A stretch of DNA of 37,873 nt from JAUVKA01 sp964465145 (lineage in GTDB: Bacteria; Bacteroidota; Bacteroidia; Bacteroidales; UBA12481): the NCBI GenBank assembly GCA_964465145.1, contig CAYXJR010000043.1:1-37873 (forward strand). The letters run 5' to 3'. Numbering within the stretch: position 1 is the stretch's first letter; each line of letters begins with the position of its first letter. Below the pieces are notes generated by a model. That model did no database searches. It had not been told where the DNA came from and saw only the letters and a list, made by a program, of their open reading frames with translations. The translations under genes and the position numbers were made by a program. This document shows positions 23,149 through 31,723 of this stretch, piece after piece.

Positions 23149-23863
23149 CTTTTAAATATTTTTTAAGTGATCCTATCCCTGAAACATCCTTGGTAACATC
23201 AGGGTTTCCTTTATAGCGCACTGCTCCTGCTCCGGATATTTCTACCTTAAGTTCTTCCGTTGCAAATACACGTGCATGAGCTGCACCACTAATTTCAATA
23301 GTCATTTTTTCCGTTCTCAGATCAAGCAGATCAAATCCCCCTGCACCTGAAATACGCAGGTTTGCTTCCTTCACCTTACCAGTAAGGTCGAAATCAGCAG
23401 CACCGGAAATATCAATTCTCAGCCAATCCGCTTCCAGTTCAAGATTTACATCCGCTGCTCCTCCTCCTGCAATTTCCAGGGATTTTAGTTTAAGCCTTCC
23501 GTCCGATCTAATTTTAACAGCTCCTGACATCTCGAGCATTTTCAAATCATCAAAATTTATATATATGTTTTTCTTACGAGCCCTCAGGATATTGACCTCC
23601 GAACGTATCTCCAGTTTATTGCCAGATTCTATGACCTTAATGATATCCATAAGGTTCTCATCTGCCTCAATACGCAATCCTGGTTCGCCAGTCTGATCCA
23701 GGAACACATTAAAATTTCCATGAATTTCAAGCCGGGTAAAATCCCCTATTGTTTTCGTACGGGTTTTCACATCTCCATTCCCTACAATACCACCATCACA
23801 GGATAGTAGCAGGAAACCCACCAGGAGGAACCCCATTACTAAATGAATTCTTTTCTTTTTCAT
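23138..23863 (-). CDS. GIN-domain (DUF2807) lipoprotein
   Basis: A 241-residue exported protein with a lipobox (VGFLLLSC), so it is lipid-anchored. The body repeats short beta strands with the spacing typical of head-GIN/DUF2807 domains: GDFTRLEIHGNFNVFLDQ, IEISGAAHARVF and KVEISGAGAVRYKG. The G-x-G/A periodicity suggests a right-handed beta-helix. It lies between the two PspC genes, 10 bp from the upstream one, and overlaps the PadR start. An envelope-surface sensing or adhesive role is inferred from family and context. Confidence 0.85.
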   Translation of the reverse strand: MKKKRIHLVMGFLLVGFLLLSCDGGIVGNGDVKTRTKTIGDFTRLEIHGNFNVFLDQTGEPGLRIEADENLMDIIKVIESGNKLEIRSEVNILRARKKNIYINFDDLKMLEMSGAVKIRSDGRLKLKSLEIAGGGAADVNLELEADWLRIDISGAADFDLTGKVKEANLRISGAGGFDLLDLRTEKMTIEISGAAHARVFATEELKVEISGAGAVRYKGNPDVTKDVSGIGSLKKYLKDEN

Positions 23864-23873
23864 TTGTTTTAGA

Positions 23874-24401
23874 TTATAAAAATGTAGAACCAGAACGCAT
23901 TTCTTGCTGTTGTTCAGGCGTTTGAGCCAGGGGCAGAGCTATCCAAAGCACCAGATACAACAGGAAGCCAAAACCCACAAGTAAACCAATAACAAACAGG
24001 ATCCTTAATAACAATGGATCTATATTAAAGTAGTATGCAAGCCCGCTGCACACACCTCCAACAGGCTTATCTTCAGCATCCCTGTACATTCTCCGGTATC
24101 GCCGATAGGAACGATGTTCACCACGGTATGGCCTTTCCGGGCCACCCATGTCAGACGGACCACCAAGAACTTCAAGTACCTCTCGAACATCCTGCAGGGA
24201 TATAACCTCTCTGTGAGGTTTCAGCTTTTCCGAAAATAGTTCGGCCATGCGACTTTCCAGGTCCTGGATCACTTCCGATCCCCCAGGGTCGCGTGAAAAT
24301 TTCCGCTCTACAGAATTTAAATACTCCCGTAAAAGCTCGTAGGCGTTTTCATCTATATGAAATACCGTTCCGGCCAGATTAATTTGAATTGCTTTCTTCA
24401 T
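23874..24401 (-). CDS. PspC-domain membrane protein, first gene of the operon
   Basis: A 175-residue protein. The N-terminal 85 residues (QINLAGTVFHIDENAYELLR, EVIQDLESRMAELF) form a soluble helical domain shared with the larger PspC protein at 21209. A single PspC domain follows at about residues 105-160 (KPVGGVCSGLAYYFNIDPLL, LLVGFGFLLYLVLWIALPLA). It is the first gene behind a clear promoter (24455-24487) and the likely signal-input partner of the GIN lipoprotein. Confidence 0.85.
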   Translation of the reverse strand: MKKAIQINLAGTVFHIDENAYELLREYLNSVERKFSRDPGGSEVIQDLESRMAELFSEKLKPHREVISLQDVREVLEVLGGPSDMGGPERPYRGEHRSYRRYRRMYRDAEDKPVGGVCSGLAYYFNIDPLLLRILFVIGLLVGFGFLLYLVLWIALPLAQTPEQQQEMRSGSTFL

Positions 24402-24454
24402 GATTTGATTAGTTTTATTGTTAGAATACCTTTTATAACATTATTGTTTCCATT

Positions 24455-24487
24455 GCAAAGATATATATATTTTATTATACCTTGCAA
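24455..24487 (-). promoter_or_regulatory. Promoter of the PspC-GIN-PadR-PspC operon
   Basis: On the minus strand TTGC (24487-24484) and TATCTTTG (24462-24455) are separated by 21 bp, which fits the Bacteroidota TTTG-N19-21-TAnnTTTG promoter. The -7 element is exact and lies about 54 bp upstream of the first PspC start. Confidence 0.65.
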
Positions 24488-24500
24488 TACATAGTACTAC

Positions 24501-24515
24501 ATATTTTCAAAATAT
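24501..24515. promoter_or_regulatory. AT-rich 15-bp palindrome, candidate PadR operator
   Basis: ATATTTT-C-AAAATAT is a perfect inverted repeat lying 14 bp upstream of the -33 element of the PspC operon. The position suits a regulator site, and a PadR gene is in the operon. AT-rich palindromes also arise by chance, so the role is tentative. Confidence 0.3.
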
Positions 24516-24714
24516 TTTTTTATTTTTCCATATGTGCATGTTATTCTGTTACTTATGTTAAAAAAATTTATTTTCGTATCCACCCCAAACCTCCCGGATC
24601 TCCGATTTCATCAGTATTTCGCTTTGCTCAACAATCCGGGACAGGCTATCCTTAGCCAGGTACGTATTAAAAAGAGTTAATTTTACCAACCGCAATATTG
24701 TTAACAAACATATT

Positions 24715-25512
24715 ATGGAATACACCGGCAATCTCCTAAAGATGAAATCATGGGCATCAACCCCAGTTGAATATTCCCTGGTTCTTGGGGATAATAAGCT
24801 TCTCCTCAACGATTTTATCGGACATAAAATAAGCATAGAATACCTGCACCAGATAAACTGCATCGCCTGTGGGAGAGAGACAAAAACTTCTTTTTTTCAG
24901 GGTTATTGCTTCCCCTGTTTCAGTACCCTGCCAGAAACCGACTCCTGTATTATGCAACCTGAGGCCTGCCGGGCTCATGAGGGTATCTCTCGTGATGCAG
25001 AATGGGCCAGGCATCACTGCCTGGTTGATCATATTGTTTACCTGGCACTAACTAGCACAGTAAAAGTTGGAGTTACACGCGAATCCCAGGTCCCTACCCG
25101 ATGGATCGACCAGGGAGCCTGGCAGATCATCAAACTGGCCCGAACGCCAAACAGATACCTGGCTGGTCTTATTGAAGTAAACTTGAAATCGGTGTACACC
25201 GACAAGACCAGTTGGCAGAAAATGTTAAGAGACCTAAGGGATGAGACAATTGATTTATTAGATGAAAAAGAGCATGCCTGGGAGGCCTTATCTCCGGAAT
25301 TACAGGAATATGTGATCGAGGAGGATGACATTACAGAATTGAATTACCCTGTATTGAAATATCCGGAAAAGGTGAAAAGCATTAATTTTGATAAGGTCAG
25401 CTCCCTGGAAGGTACTCTCACCGGTATTCGGGGACAATACCTGATCCTTAACAATGAACTCGTGTTCAATGTCAGAAGGCACAATGGATATTTAGTACGA
25501 CTGTCGGTCTGA
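24715..25512 (+). CDS. DUF2797-family zinc-binding protein
   Basis: A 265-residue protein matching the DUF2797 pattern. A zinc-ribbon-like part has Cys pairs CIACG and CFPC, followed by DSCIMQPEACRAHEG. The conserved block VYLALTSTVKVGVTR with PTRWIDQGAW and NRYLAGLIE follows, then DKTSWQKML. No experimental function is known to me. The order of a short beta hairpin, a G-V-T-R turn, an Arg-Trp and a later Glu is reminiscent of GIY-YIG nucleases, but that is my inference. It converges with ilvE with a 4-bp gap. Confidence 0.82.
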   Translation: MEYTGNLLKMKSWASTPVEYSLVLGDNKLLLNDFIGHKISIEYLHQINCIACGRETKTSFFQGYCFPCFSTLPETDSCIMQPEACRAHEGISRDAEWARHHCLVDHIVYLALTSTVKVGVTRESQVPTRWIDQGAWQIIKLARTPNRYLAGLIEVNLKSVYTDKTSWQKMLRDLRDETIDLLDEKEHAWEALSPELQEYVIEEDDITELNYPVLKYPEKVKSINFDKVSSLEGTLTGIRGQYLILNNELVFNVRRHNGYLVRLSV

Positions 25513-25516
25513 TAAT

Positions 25517-26536
25517 CTATTCTATAACATCAACCCATCCAAAATCATCGGGTTCATCTCCTGATTGAATGGCTACCAGTTTTTCATAGAGCTTAATGGA
25601 TAGTGGCCCTGGTTTACCATCCGGGCTGATCTCTACAACTTCTCCCGTATCATCATTCACTATACGTTTTATCGGACTTATCACGGCGGCAGTACCACAG
25701 GCTCCCGCTTCTTCAAAAGTAGACAGTTCTTCAAGGGGAACAGGACGAACCTCCACCTTCATCCCCAAACTCCGGGCTATTTCCTGAAGCGATTTATTAG
25801 TAATACTGGGAAGAATTGAATGAGAAAACGGGGTGATATAAGTATTATTCCTAATGCCAAAAAAATTCGCCGGACCGGCTTCATCAAGGTATTTCTTTTC
25901 CTTAGCGTCCAGAAACAAGGCAGAAGCATACCCTTTATCATGTGCCATTTTTAATGCCACGAGAGAGCCGGCATAGTTACCCCCAACCTTTATGTGGCCG
26001 GTACCAAGAGGAGCAGCTCTGTCGATACCTGGGGTAATTAACAGATCAACAGGGGTAAATCCTTCTTTGAAATAAGGGCCCACCGGAGATACAAAGATCA
26101 TAAAAAGATACTCCTTAGATGGCTTCACTCCCACCTCCGCTCCAGAACCGATTAGCAGGGGGCGAATATACAGGGAAGCACCGGTGCCGTATGGAGGGAC
26201 ATATTTTTTGTTCAACAGGATAACTTTGCTCATCATCCGGCCAAAAAGATCTTCAGAAACCTCAGCCATCAGAATTCCATCTGCTGATCTTTTCATGCGT
26301 GCTGCATTTTCCCTCCACCTGAAAACCCTGATCTTCTTATCTTTACCCGCAAAAGCCTTCAAGCCTTCAAAGGCCTCCTGACCGTAATGAATAGCTGTAG
26401 CAGCAATATGGAGCTGAATGTGTTCAGACGAACTGACTTCAATTTCACCCCATTCACCATTCCGATAATAGCATCTTACGTTATAATCCGTTTTCATGTA
26501 TCCGAATGGGAGTGATTTCCAATCTATATTTTCCAT
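25517..26536 (-). CDS. ilvE: Branched-chain amino acid aminotransferase
   Basis: A 339-residue PLP-dependent class IV aminotransferase for the last step of Leu, Ile and Val synthesis or the first step of their breakdown. The PLP lysine is Lys183 in GTGHIKVGGNYAGSL. Other family features are AFEGLKAF, YIRPLLIG, YLDEAGPANFFGI and EEAGACGTAAVISPI. Length and motifs fit the group II IlvE typical of Bacteroidota. A clear promoter is at 26570-26601 and is overlapped by a palindrome. Confidence 0.95.
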   Translation of the reverse strand: MENIDWKSLPFGYMKTDYNVRCYYRNGEWGEIEVSSSEHIQLHIAATAIHYGQEAFEGLKAFAGKDKKIRVFRWRENAARMKRSADGILMAEVSEDLFGRMMSKVILLNKKYVPPYGTGASLYIRPLLIGSGAEVGVKPSKEYLFMIFVSPVGPYFKEGFTPVDLLITPGIDRAAPLGTGHIKVGGNYAGSLVALKMAHDKGYASALFLDAKEKKYLDEAGPANFFGIRNNTYITPFSHSILPSITNKSLQEIARSLGMKVEVRPVPLEELSTFEEAGACGTAAVISPIKRIVNDDTGEVVEISPDGKPGPLSIKLYEKLVAIQSGDEPDDFGWVDVIE

Positions 26537-26569
26537 TATTATGGTCTGTTATTTTTTATATTAGCAAAC

Positions 26570-26601
26570 CAAAAATAAGAAAAAGTACGGGCTTTGACAA
26601 A
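26570..26601 (-). promoter_or_regulatory. Promoter of ilvE
   Basis: On the minus strand TTTG (26601-26598) is followed after 20 bp by TATTTTTG (26577-26570), an exact match to the Bacteroidota pattern. It lies 34 bp upstream of the ilvE start. Confidence 0.7.
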
Positions 26602-26604
26602 GCC
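26590..26604. promoter_or_regulatory. 15-bp palindrome over the ilvE -33 element
   Basis: GGCTTTG-A-CAAAGCC is a perfect inverted repeat with one central base. It covers the TTTG -33 element of ilvE and lies 30 bp upstream of rdgB. A protein bound there would block ilvE and could also affect the divergent gene. Confidence 0.4.
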
Positions 26605-26633
26605 AGAATCTCCTTGAAAAAATTTATAGGATT

Positions 26634-27224
26634 ATGCAAAAACTGATCTTTGCAACAAACAACCTTCATAAACTCCAGGAGATCCGGGATTTATTACAAA
26701 ATAAATTCGAGATTGTGAGTCTTGATGAGATTGGGATCAGAGAGGATATACCAGAAACGGCAGTAACTCTCGAGGGGAATGCCCTGCAAAAAGCCCGCTT
26801 TGTATATCAAAAGACACACACCGATTGTTTTGCCGATGATACCGGACTGGAGGTCGATGGACTTGACGGAGCACCGGGAGTTTATTCAGCCAGATATGCT
26901 GGAGAAAATGCCAGTTTCGATGATAACATGGATAAACTTCTTTCCGAACTAAAAATCCATGAAAACCGTAAAGCCAGTTTTAGAACGGTTATCGCGATGA
27001 TTTTTAAAGGAGATGAGTACCTTTTTGAGGGACGTGTAGACGGGATCATCCTTAAGGAAAGGGCTGGAAACCTGGGCTTTGGGTATGATCCCATTTTTAT
27101 GCCTGATAACTTTGAAAAAAGTTTTGCTGAAATGGATCCTGTACAAAAAAATGCCATTTCCCACCGGGGACAAAGCGTACAAAAACTGGTTCGTTTCCTT
27201 GATGGTTTTGCCAGGCTTATTTAA
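26634..27224 (+). CDS. rdgB: XTP/dITP pyrophosphatase (Ham1/RdgB)
   Basis: A 196-residue house-cleaning enzyme that hydrolyses non-canonical purine triphosphates (dITP, XTP) to monophosphates, preventing their incorporation into DNA. The family motifs are complete: FATNNLHKLQEI at the N-terminus, CFADDTGLEVDGLDGAPGVY in the middle, GNLGFGYDPIFMP and the C-terminal SHRGQSVQKL. Length is typical. The start ATG is fixed by the conserved strand QKLIFATNN. It leads a group with porZ 16 bp later and recO next, an arrangement I recall from other Bacteroidota. Confidence 0.94.
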   Translation: MQKLIFATNNLHKLQEIRDLLQNKFEIVSLDEIGIREDIPETAVTLEGNALQKARFVYQKTHTDCFADDTGLEVDGLDGAPGVYSARYAGENASFDDNMDKLLSELKIHENRKASFRTVIAMIFKGDEYLFEGRVDGIILKERAGNLGFGYDPIFMPDNFEKSFAEMDPVQKNAISHRGQSVQKLVRFLDGFARLI

Positions 27225-27240
27225 AATAATTTACTGACTT

Positions 27241-29610
27241 TTGAGTTATATTCAATATCATCTGTTGAGATCTGTGGGAAAAATAAGACTATTGGCTGTG
27301 GAAATTATACTAATTTTCACAAGCTCTCTTATGGGACAATCAAGGCTGGGGCAGTGGCACGAACACTTACCTTTCGGCAGGGCCATTGCCGTGGAATCTG
27401 GGGGGGGGAAGATATTCTGTGCTACCAAAAGCGGTCTTTTCCAGTACGACAGGGAGTCGTTTATCATCGATAAGTGGTCAAAAGTCAACGGTTTAAATGA
27501 TGTTGAGATTGCCTGCATGGCGTACAGCCCGGATCACGATTTACTGATTCTGGCATATACCAATTCTAACCTGGACCTTATACGCGGCAACCAGATAACC
27601 AATATCCCGGACATAAAACGAAAGCAAATCACAGGAAGCAAAGGGATTAACAGCATCATGATCAATGAAGATCAAGCCTATTTATCTTGTGGCTTCGGTA
27701 TAATTTCCCTCAACCTGGTTAGGGGAGAAATCTCATCTACCTTTTATATCGGCGATGAAGGCGAGCACCTGGAAGTATTCGAAACTATTGTTTTCAACCA
27801 CGACTCTATTTTTGCAGCTACAGCAGAAGGGATCAGAAAGGCTTTTGTCCGACACCCTAATCTTGAGAATTACCTTTTCTGGGAAACCATCCCTACCCAA
27901 CCAAAACCCAAAGAGTCACACACGCACCTCGGTTATTATGAGGGTTTAATGTATGCCGTTCACAAGAGCATACTTGGGGAAAAAGATTCTATTTGGGTAT
28001 ACAACGGGCATAAATGGACAGTCTTCCCGTATTTTTTTAAAGATATTTACCAGCTCGACTTCCAGCAAAACACAATGGTTGTAACCAGCCTGTTTCAAGT
28101 CAATCTTATCCGTCCGGATGGAGAAAGAATTCAACATTTGAACAGCTACGGCTTTGATGTAGTCAAGGCCCAGGATGCCCTTTATGATGAAAATCTGGAG
28201 ATATGGATGGCTGATTGGGAATATGGATTGATTCATACCCGGGACTTTGAGAACTTTGAAAAAATTCGCCCTAATGGCCCCTGGGACCGTGCTGCTTTTG
28301 ATCTTGCTTTAGCCGGCGGGCAGCTCTGGCTTGCCGGGGGAGGTTATGACGGTTCCTGGAACAACACCTGGAATAATGCGGGGATTTCCGCGAATATTGA
28401 TGGAACATGGAAAAGTTTCAACCCTATGACCACGGAGGCCCTCAAACCTATTCGGGACGTGATTCGGCTTGTTGCAGATCCCTTTAACGATAAGCATGTA
28501 TATGCTGCCTCATGGGGAAATGGAGTGCTTGAGTTCTTCAATGGAGAATTCGTTGAATGGTACAACGACAGCAATACTGACGGAGCCCTTCAGAGCATAT
28601 TCCCAGGCAGCCCATATATACGTATAGGTGGAATGGCTTTTGATTCAAAAAATAATCTATGGGTCACCAACAGCAGCGTTCCGGCACCTGTATCAGTAAG
28701 AAAAGCTGATGGCTCCTGGAAAAGTTTTAGCTATGGACCACTCCTTGGAGATGCCTTCGCAGGTGAAATTGTCATAACTTCCGGGGATACCAAATGGGTA
28801 CAGCTGCCTAAAGGTTCTGGACTTTTTGTCTTTAACAATGGTTCCGACCTGGAGGATGAGACAGACGACCGTTCAATGAAAATCAACCTCAGGGCACGTT
28901 ATCCCCTTGGTGATTTTAAGGTGCTTAATGATATATATTCTATGGCTATGGACCTCGAGGGCAGATTATGGATTGGCACTTCCAATGGAGTAGCTGTATA
29001 CTATTCTCCCGAAAGTGTTTTTTCGGGCGTAAATTTCTATGCCAACCAACCCAGTGTGGACCTGGGGGATGATCTTTACCACGCCCTGTTGGGAACTGAG
29101 ATTGTATCTAGTATCGCGGTGGATGGGGCCAATCGTAAATGGTTTGGAACTCGCGGATCCGGAGTTTTCCTGACCAATAGCGAGGGAACTGAATTGGTCA
29201 AATCTTTTAACGTGAGCAACTCTCCCCTGCTTTCCGACAACATTATGTCGATTGCCATTGACCACAAGAGTGGAGAGGTATATTTCGGTACTGAAGCCGG
29301 GGTAGTTTCCTACCGTGGGGATGCTATTAATGCCTCCGATTTTGAAGGAGAAATTTACGCATTTCCTAATCCTGTTCGACCCGACTACACAGGCCCCGTT
29401 ACTATTCGCGGCATGGCAGCCTCATCCTTGATAAAAGTTACCGACATTAACGGGAATCTGGTTTATGAAACCGAGAGCCTCGGTGGCCAGGCCGTATGGA
29501 ATGGCCGGGATTTGCAGGGTAACCGGGTTCAAAGCGGTGTATACATGGTATTCGCATCAACAGCGGATGCTTCCAAAAAATCCGTGGCTAAAATTCTTTT
29601 TGTCCGCTAA
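27241..29610 (+). CDS. porZ: Type IX secretion system protein PorZ
   Basis: A 789-residue protein from a TTG at 27241; in-frame GTG and TTG codons a few residues later are alternatives and no ATG fits. After a signal-like segment (LLAVEIILIFTSSLMGQS) come the PorZ N-terminal block (LGQWHEHLPFGRAIAVESGG, LFQYDRES, KVNGLNDVEIACMAYSPDHD) and two beta-propellers. The second has GRLWIGTSNGVAVY and NRKWFGTRGSGVF blades. A C-terminal T9SS-like domain ends it (FPNPVRPDYTGPVTIRG, VQSGVYMVFASTA). In Porphyromonas, PorZ is a surface protein of the attachment complex that delivers A-LPS to sortase PorU. It lies directly before recO, separated by 2 bp. Confidence 0.87.
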   Translation: MSYIQYHLLRSVGKIRLLAVEIILIFTSSLMGQSRLGQWHEHLPFGRAIAVESGGGKIFCATKSGLFQYDRESFIIDKWSKVNGLNDVEIACMAYSPDHDLLILAYTNSNLDLIRGNQITNIPDIKRKQITGSKGINSIMINEDQAYLSCGFGIISLNLVRGEISSTFYIGDEGEHLEVFETIVFNHDSIFAATAEGIRKAFVRHPNLENYLFWETIPTQPKPKESHTHLGYYEGLMYAVHKSILGEKDSIWVYNGHKWTVFPYFFKDIYQLDFQQNTMVVTSLFQVNLIRPDGERIQHLNSYGFDVVKAQDALYDENLEIWMADWEYGLIHTRDFENFEKIRPNGPWDRAAFDLALAGGQLWLAGGGYDGSWNNTWNNAGISANIDGTWKSFNPMTTEALKPIRDVIRLVADPFNDKHVYAASWGNGVLEFFNGEFVEWYNDSNTDGALQSIFPGSPYIRIGGMAFDSKNNLWVTNSSVPAPVSVRKADGSWKSFSYGPLLGDAFAGEIVITSGDTKWVQLPKGSGLFVFNNGSDLEDETDDRSMKINLRARYPLGDFKVLNDIYSMAMDLEGRLWIGTSNGVAVYYSPESVFSGVNFYANQPSVDLGDDLYHALLGTEIVSSIAVDGANRKWFGTRGSGVFLTNSEGTELVKSFNVSNSPLLSDNIMSIAIDHKSGEVYFGTEAGVVSYRGDAINASDFEGEIYAFPNPVRPDYTGPVTIRGMAASSLIKVTDINGNLVYETESLGGQAVWNGRDLQGNRVQSGVYMVFASTADASKKSVAKILFVR

Positions 29611-29612
29611 CC

Positions 29613-30341
29613 ATGCTACAAAAACTCCGCGGCATTGTCCTTCATCATATCAATTACGGAGAAACCAGCCTGATACTGTATTTATACACCAACCAAAAGG
29701 GAAGAATATCAGTTATTATCCCGGGTGCCCGAGGTAAACGCAAGAACAAGAAGATCAGTCAGTACCATAACCTCGCCCTTCTTGACCTGGAGGTCTACTA
29801 CAAAACCTCCCGCGACCTGCAACAGATACGTGAAGCACAATTGGTTGTTCCTATGGCGGGCTTAACCAGTGACCCGGTAAAGAGTACCATGGCCCTTTTC
29901 CTTGCCGAAATCCTGTATCGGACCCTTAAGGAAGAAGAAGCTAACCCGGAGCTCTTTGCCTTCCTGGAAAATGCATTGAAGTATTTTGAACTGGCCACAG
30001 AGGGGGTGGCCAATTTCCACCTGTACCTCATGATCCATCTCACCCGTTATCTTGGTTTTTTCCCGGTGGATAATCATCAAAAGGAAAGCGATTGGTTTGA
30101 TCTTAGAGCCGGCCAGTTCACAACTTTACCTCCCGAAGCTCCTTACCGGCTTGATCCATCTATATCGGCACTATTGGCTCGTTTTCTTCGCTCCAACCTC
30201 GGAGAGACCATTGCCATCAAAATTAACCGGCATCAACGAACCGACCTCCTTGCCGGTCTTCTGGATTTCTACAAGACCCATTTATCAGGAATGGGGGAAA
30301 TTCGTTCCTACCAGGTACTGAAAGATATTTTCGATTCTTAG
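29613..30341 (+). CDS. recO: DNA repair protein RecO
   Basis: A 242-residue recombination mediator that helps load RecA on gapped DNA with RecR. The N-terminal OB fold shows GIVLHHINYGETSLILYLYT and GRISVIIPGARGKRKNKK. A helical C-terminal domain follows (FLAEILYRTLKEEEANPELF, HLYLMIHLTRYLGFFP). The four-Cys zinc knuckle of many RecO proteins is absent, as is usual in Bacteroidota. Its ATG is 2 bp after the porZ stop, so expression is coupled. Confidence 0.92.
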   Translation: MLQKLRGIVLHHINYGETSLILYLYTNQKGRISVIIPGARGKRKNKKISQYHNLALLDLEVYYKTSRDLQQIREAQLVVPMAGLTSDPVKSTMALFLAEILYRTLKEEEANPELFAFLENALKYFELATEGVANFHLYLMIHLTRYLGFFPVDNHQKESDWFDLRAGQFTTLPPEAPYRLDPSISALLARFLRSNLGETIAIKINRHQRTDLLAGLLDFYKTHLSGMGEIRSYQVLKDIFDS

Positions 30342-30402
30342 TTGTGAAGAAATAGATCTGGTGAATACAGTCTTCAGATTATTTTCAGAATCAATCCCCA
30401 CA

Positions 30403-30434
30403 TTGGATCCATAAACCATAATAGCTTAACTTTA
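30403..30434 (+). promoter_or_regulatory. Promoter of the outer-membrane protein / two-component operon
   Basis: TTG at 30403-30405 and TAACTTTA at 30427-30434 are separated by 21 bp. The -7 element has one mismatch to TAnnTTTG. It lies about 27 bp upstream of the ATG at 30461. Confidence 0.4.
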
Positions 30435-30460
30435 GCCAACCAAAATTAATCTATCCTAAT

Positions 30461-31720
30461 ATGAGACCTAATTTTACAATGCTTTTTTTGTTCGGATTCC
30501 TTTTTTTCCAGTCAGTTTCTGGCCAGGAAAGTGCAATTCCGGGGCAGTCAGGAAAGAAATTTCGTGTTTACCTCGAAGGGGAAGTGGAGGATTTCAATTA
30601 TTTGAGACGTAATATAAAGTATGTCGATTTTGTTAATGACCCAAAACTCTCAGATATACAGGTAATAGCCACCGAACTCGTTCTTGCAAGCGGGGGAAGG
30701 AAGTATTTCCTGAATTTTTACAGCGGCGAAAAAAGAGATGTCAGTGACTACAAGTTGTCATTTATCCATAATCCAGGCGACACGGATGACACTGATCGTG
30801 TGCGCTTTGGGAAAACACTCGAAATCGGTTTGCTGAATTATATGAGCGAAACCCAGATCCTGGATCAGATCAATATAGAATTTGCTTCCGATGCCACCGA
30901 AACAAGGCAAACTGCAATACCGGATAAAGATCCCTGGGATTTTTGGGTGTTCAGGCTCACCGGCACAGGCGGCTGGGATCTGGAAGAAAGCAAAACAAGC
31001 GTGAGTTACTCAGGTTCCATACAAGCCGACCGTATTACTGATACCTGGTTAATCAGAAGTTATTTATCCCATCAAAATTCCACCCGAACCTATAAACAAA
31101 GCGAAAATGAGATATATAAATCAATCAACATCGTTGATAAGGCCCAATTCAGGGCCGTTTATGCAATAACCGACCATTGGTCAACCGGCCTTTTCATAAA
31201 TGCAGACCGTAGTACATATTTGAATACCGACTTTGACATTTACGTAAAACCGGCGATAGAATACAACTTTTTTGATTGGAAAGATGCAGATCAAAAAACA
31301 TTTACACTGGCTTATTTTGCTGGACCCGCCTATTATAAATATCGCGATACAACCTTCCTGGATAAACTGGATGACAGGTTATGGGAACATAATTTCCTTA
31401 TTCAGCTGGAAATGATACAGCCCTGGGGGGAGATCGATGTCCAATTGGGATATGAAGGCTACCTGAACGACCTGGCAAATTATAATCTTAGCGCAGAGGC
31501 TGATGTGTCCATTAGAATATCCAAAGGGCTTTCGGTCTATTTTGAGTTGTCTGCCGAAAGCATTCACAACCAGCTATACCTGCCAAAGGATGAGGTCTCT
31601 TTAGAGGAATTACTCCTGAATTCCAGAAAACTTCCAACCACTTTTGAGTTTGGAGGTGAAGTAGGTTTCAGGTTTTACTTCGGGTCGATTTATAATAATG
31701 TTGTTAACGAAAGGCTCTGA
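30461..31720 (+). CDS. Outer-membrane beta-barrel protein with periplasmic N-terminal domain
   Basis: A 419-residue exported protein (signal peptide LFLFGFLFFQSVSGQ). Residues about 25-145 form an alpha/beta domain with a pattern I associate with TolB-like N-terminal domains: RVYLEGEVEDFNYLRRNIKY, DPKLSDIQVIATE and GGRKYFLNFYSG. The rest alternates aromatic and polar residues in about ten strands, each ending near Tyr or Phe (for example TFEFGGEVGFRFYFGSIY), as in an outer-membrane barrel. It lies 3 bp before the TTG start of a response regulator, so it is the first gene of a signalling operon and may be its sensor input or output. Confidence 0.72.
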   Translation: MRPNFTMLFLFGFLFFQSVSGQESAIPGQSGKKFRVYLEGEVEDFNYLRRNIKYVDFVNDPKLSDIQVIATELVLASGGRKYFLNFYSGEKRDVSDYKLSFIHNPGDTDDTDRVRFGKTLEIGLLNYMSETQILDQINIEFASDATETRQTAIPDKDPWDFWVFRLTGTGGWDLEESKTSVSYSGSIQADRITDTWLIRSYLSHQNSTRTYKQSENEIYKSINIVDKAQFRAVYAITDHWSTGLFINADRSTYLNTDFDIYVKPAIEYNFFDWKDADQKTFTLAYFAGPAYYKYRDTTFLDKLDDRLWEHNFLIQLEMIQPWGEIDVQLGYEGYLNDLANYNLSAEADVSIRISKGLSVYFELSAESIHNQLYLPKDEVSLEELLLNSRKLPTTFEFGGEVGFRFYFGSIYNNVVNERL

Positions 31721-31723
31721 TAA

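Larger units (their letters stand above)
24402..24714. other. Divergent intergenic region between the PspC operon and DUF2797 gene
   Basis: A 313-bp AT-rich region. It holds the promoter of the minus-strand operon (24455-24487) and the palindrome ATATTTT-C-AAAATAT at 24501-24515. Between about 24555 and 24700 both strands are open for around 40 codons. Neither frame has a recognisable protein or a convincing start, so nothing is called there. Confidence 0.6.

Noticed and set aside
24555..24700. Short overlapping ORFs on both strands upstream of the DUF2797 gene
   Set aside because: Neither has a supported start, promoter or family, and AT-rich DNA gives such frames by chance. The minus-strand frame also overlaps the real DUF2797 gene.
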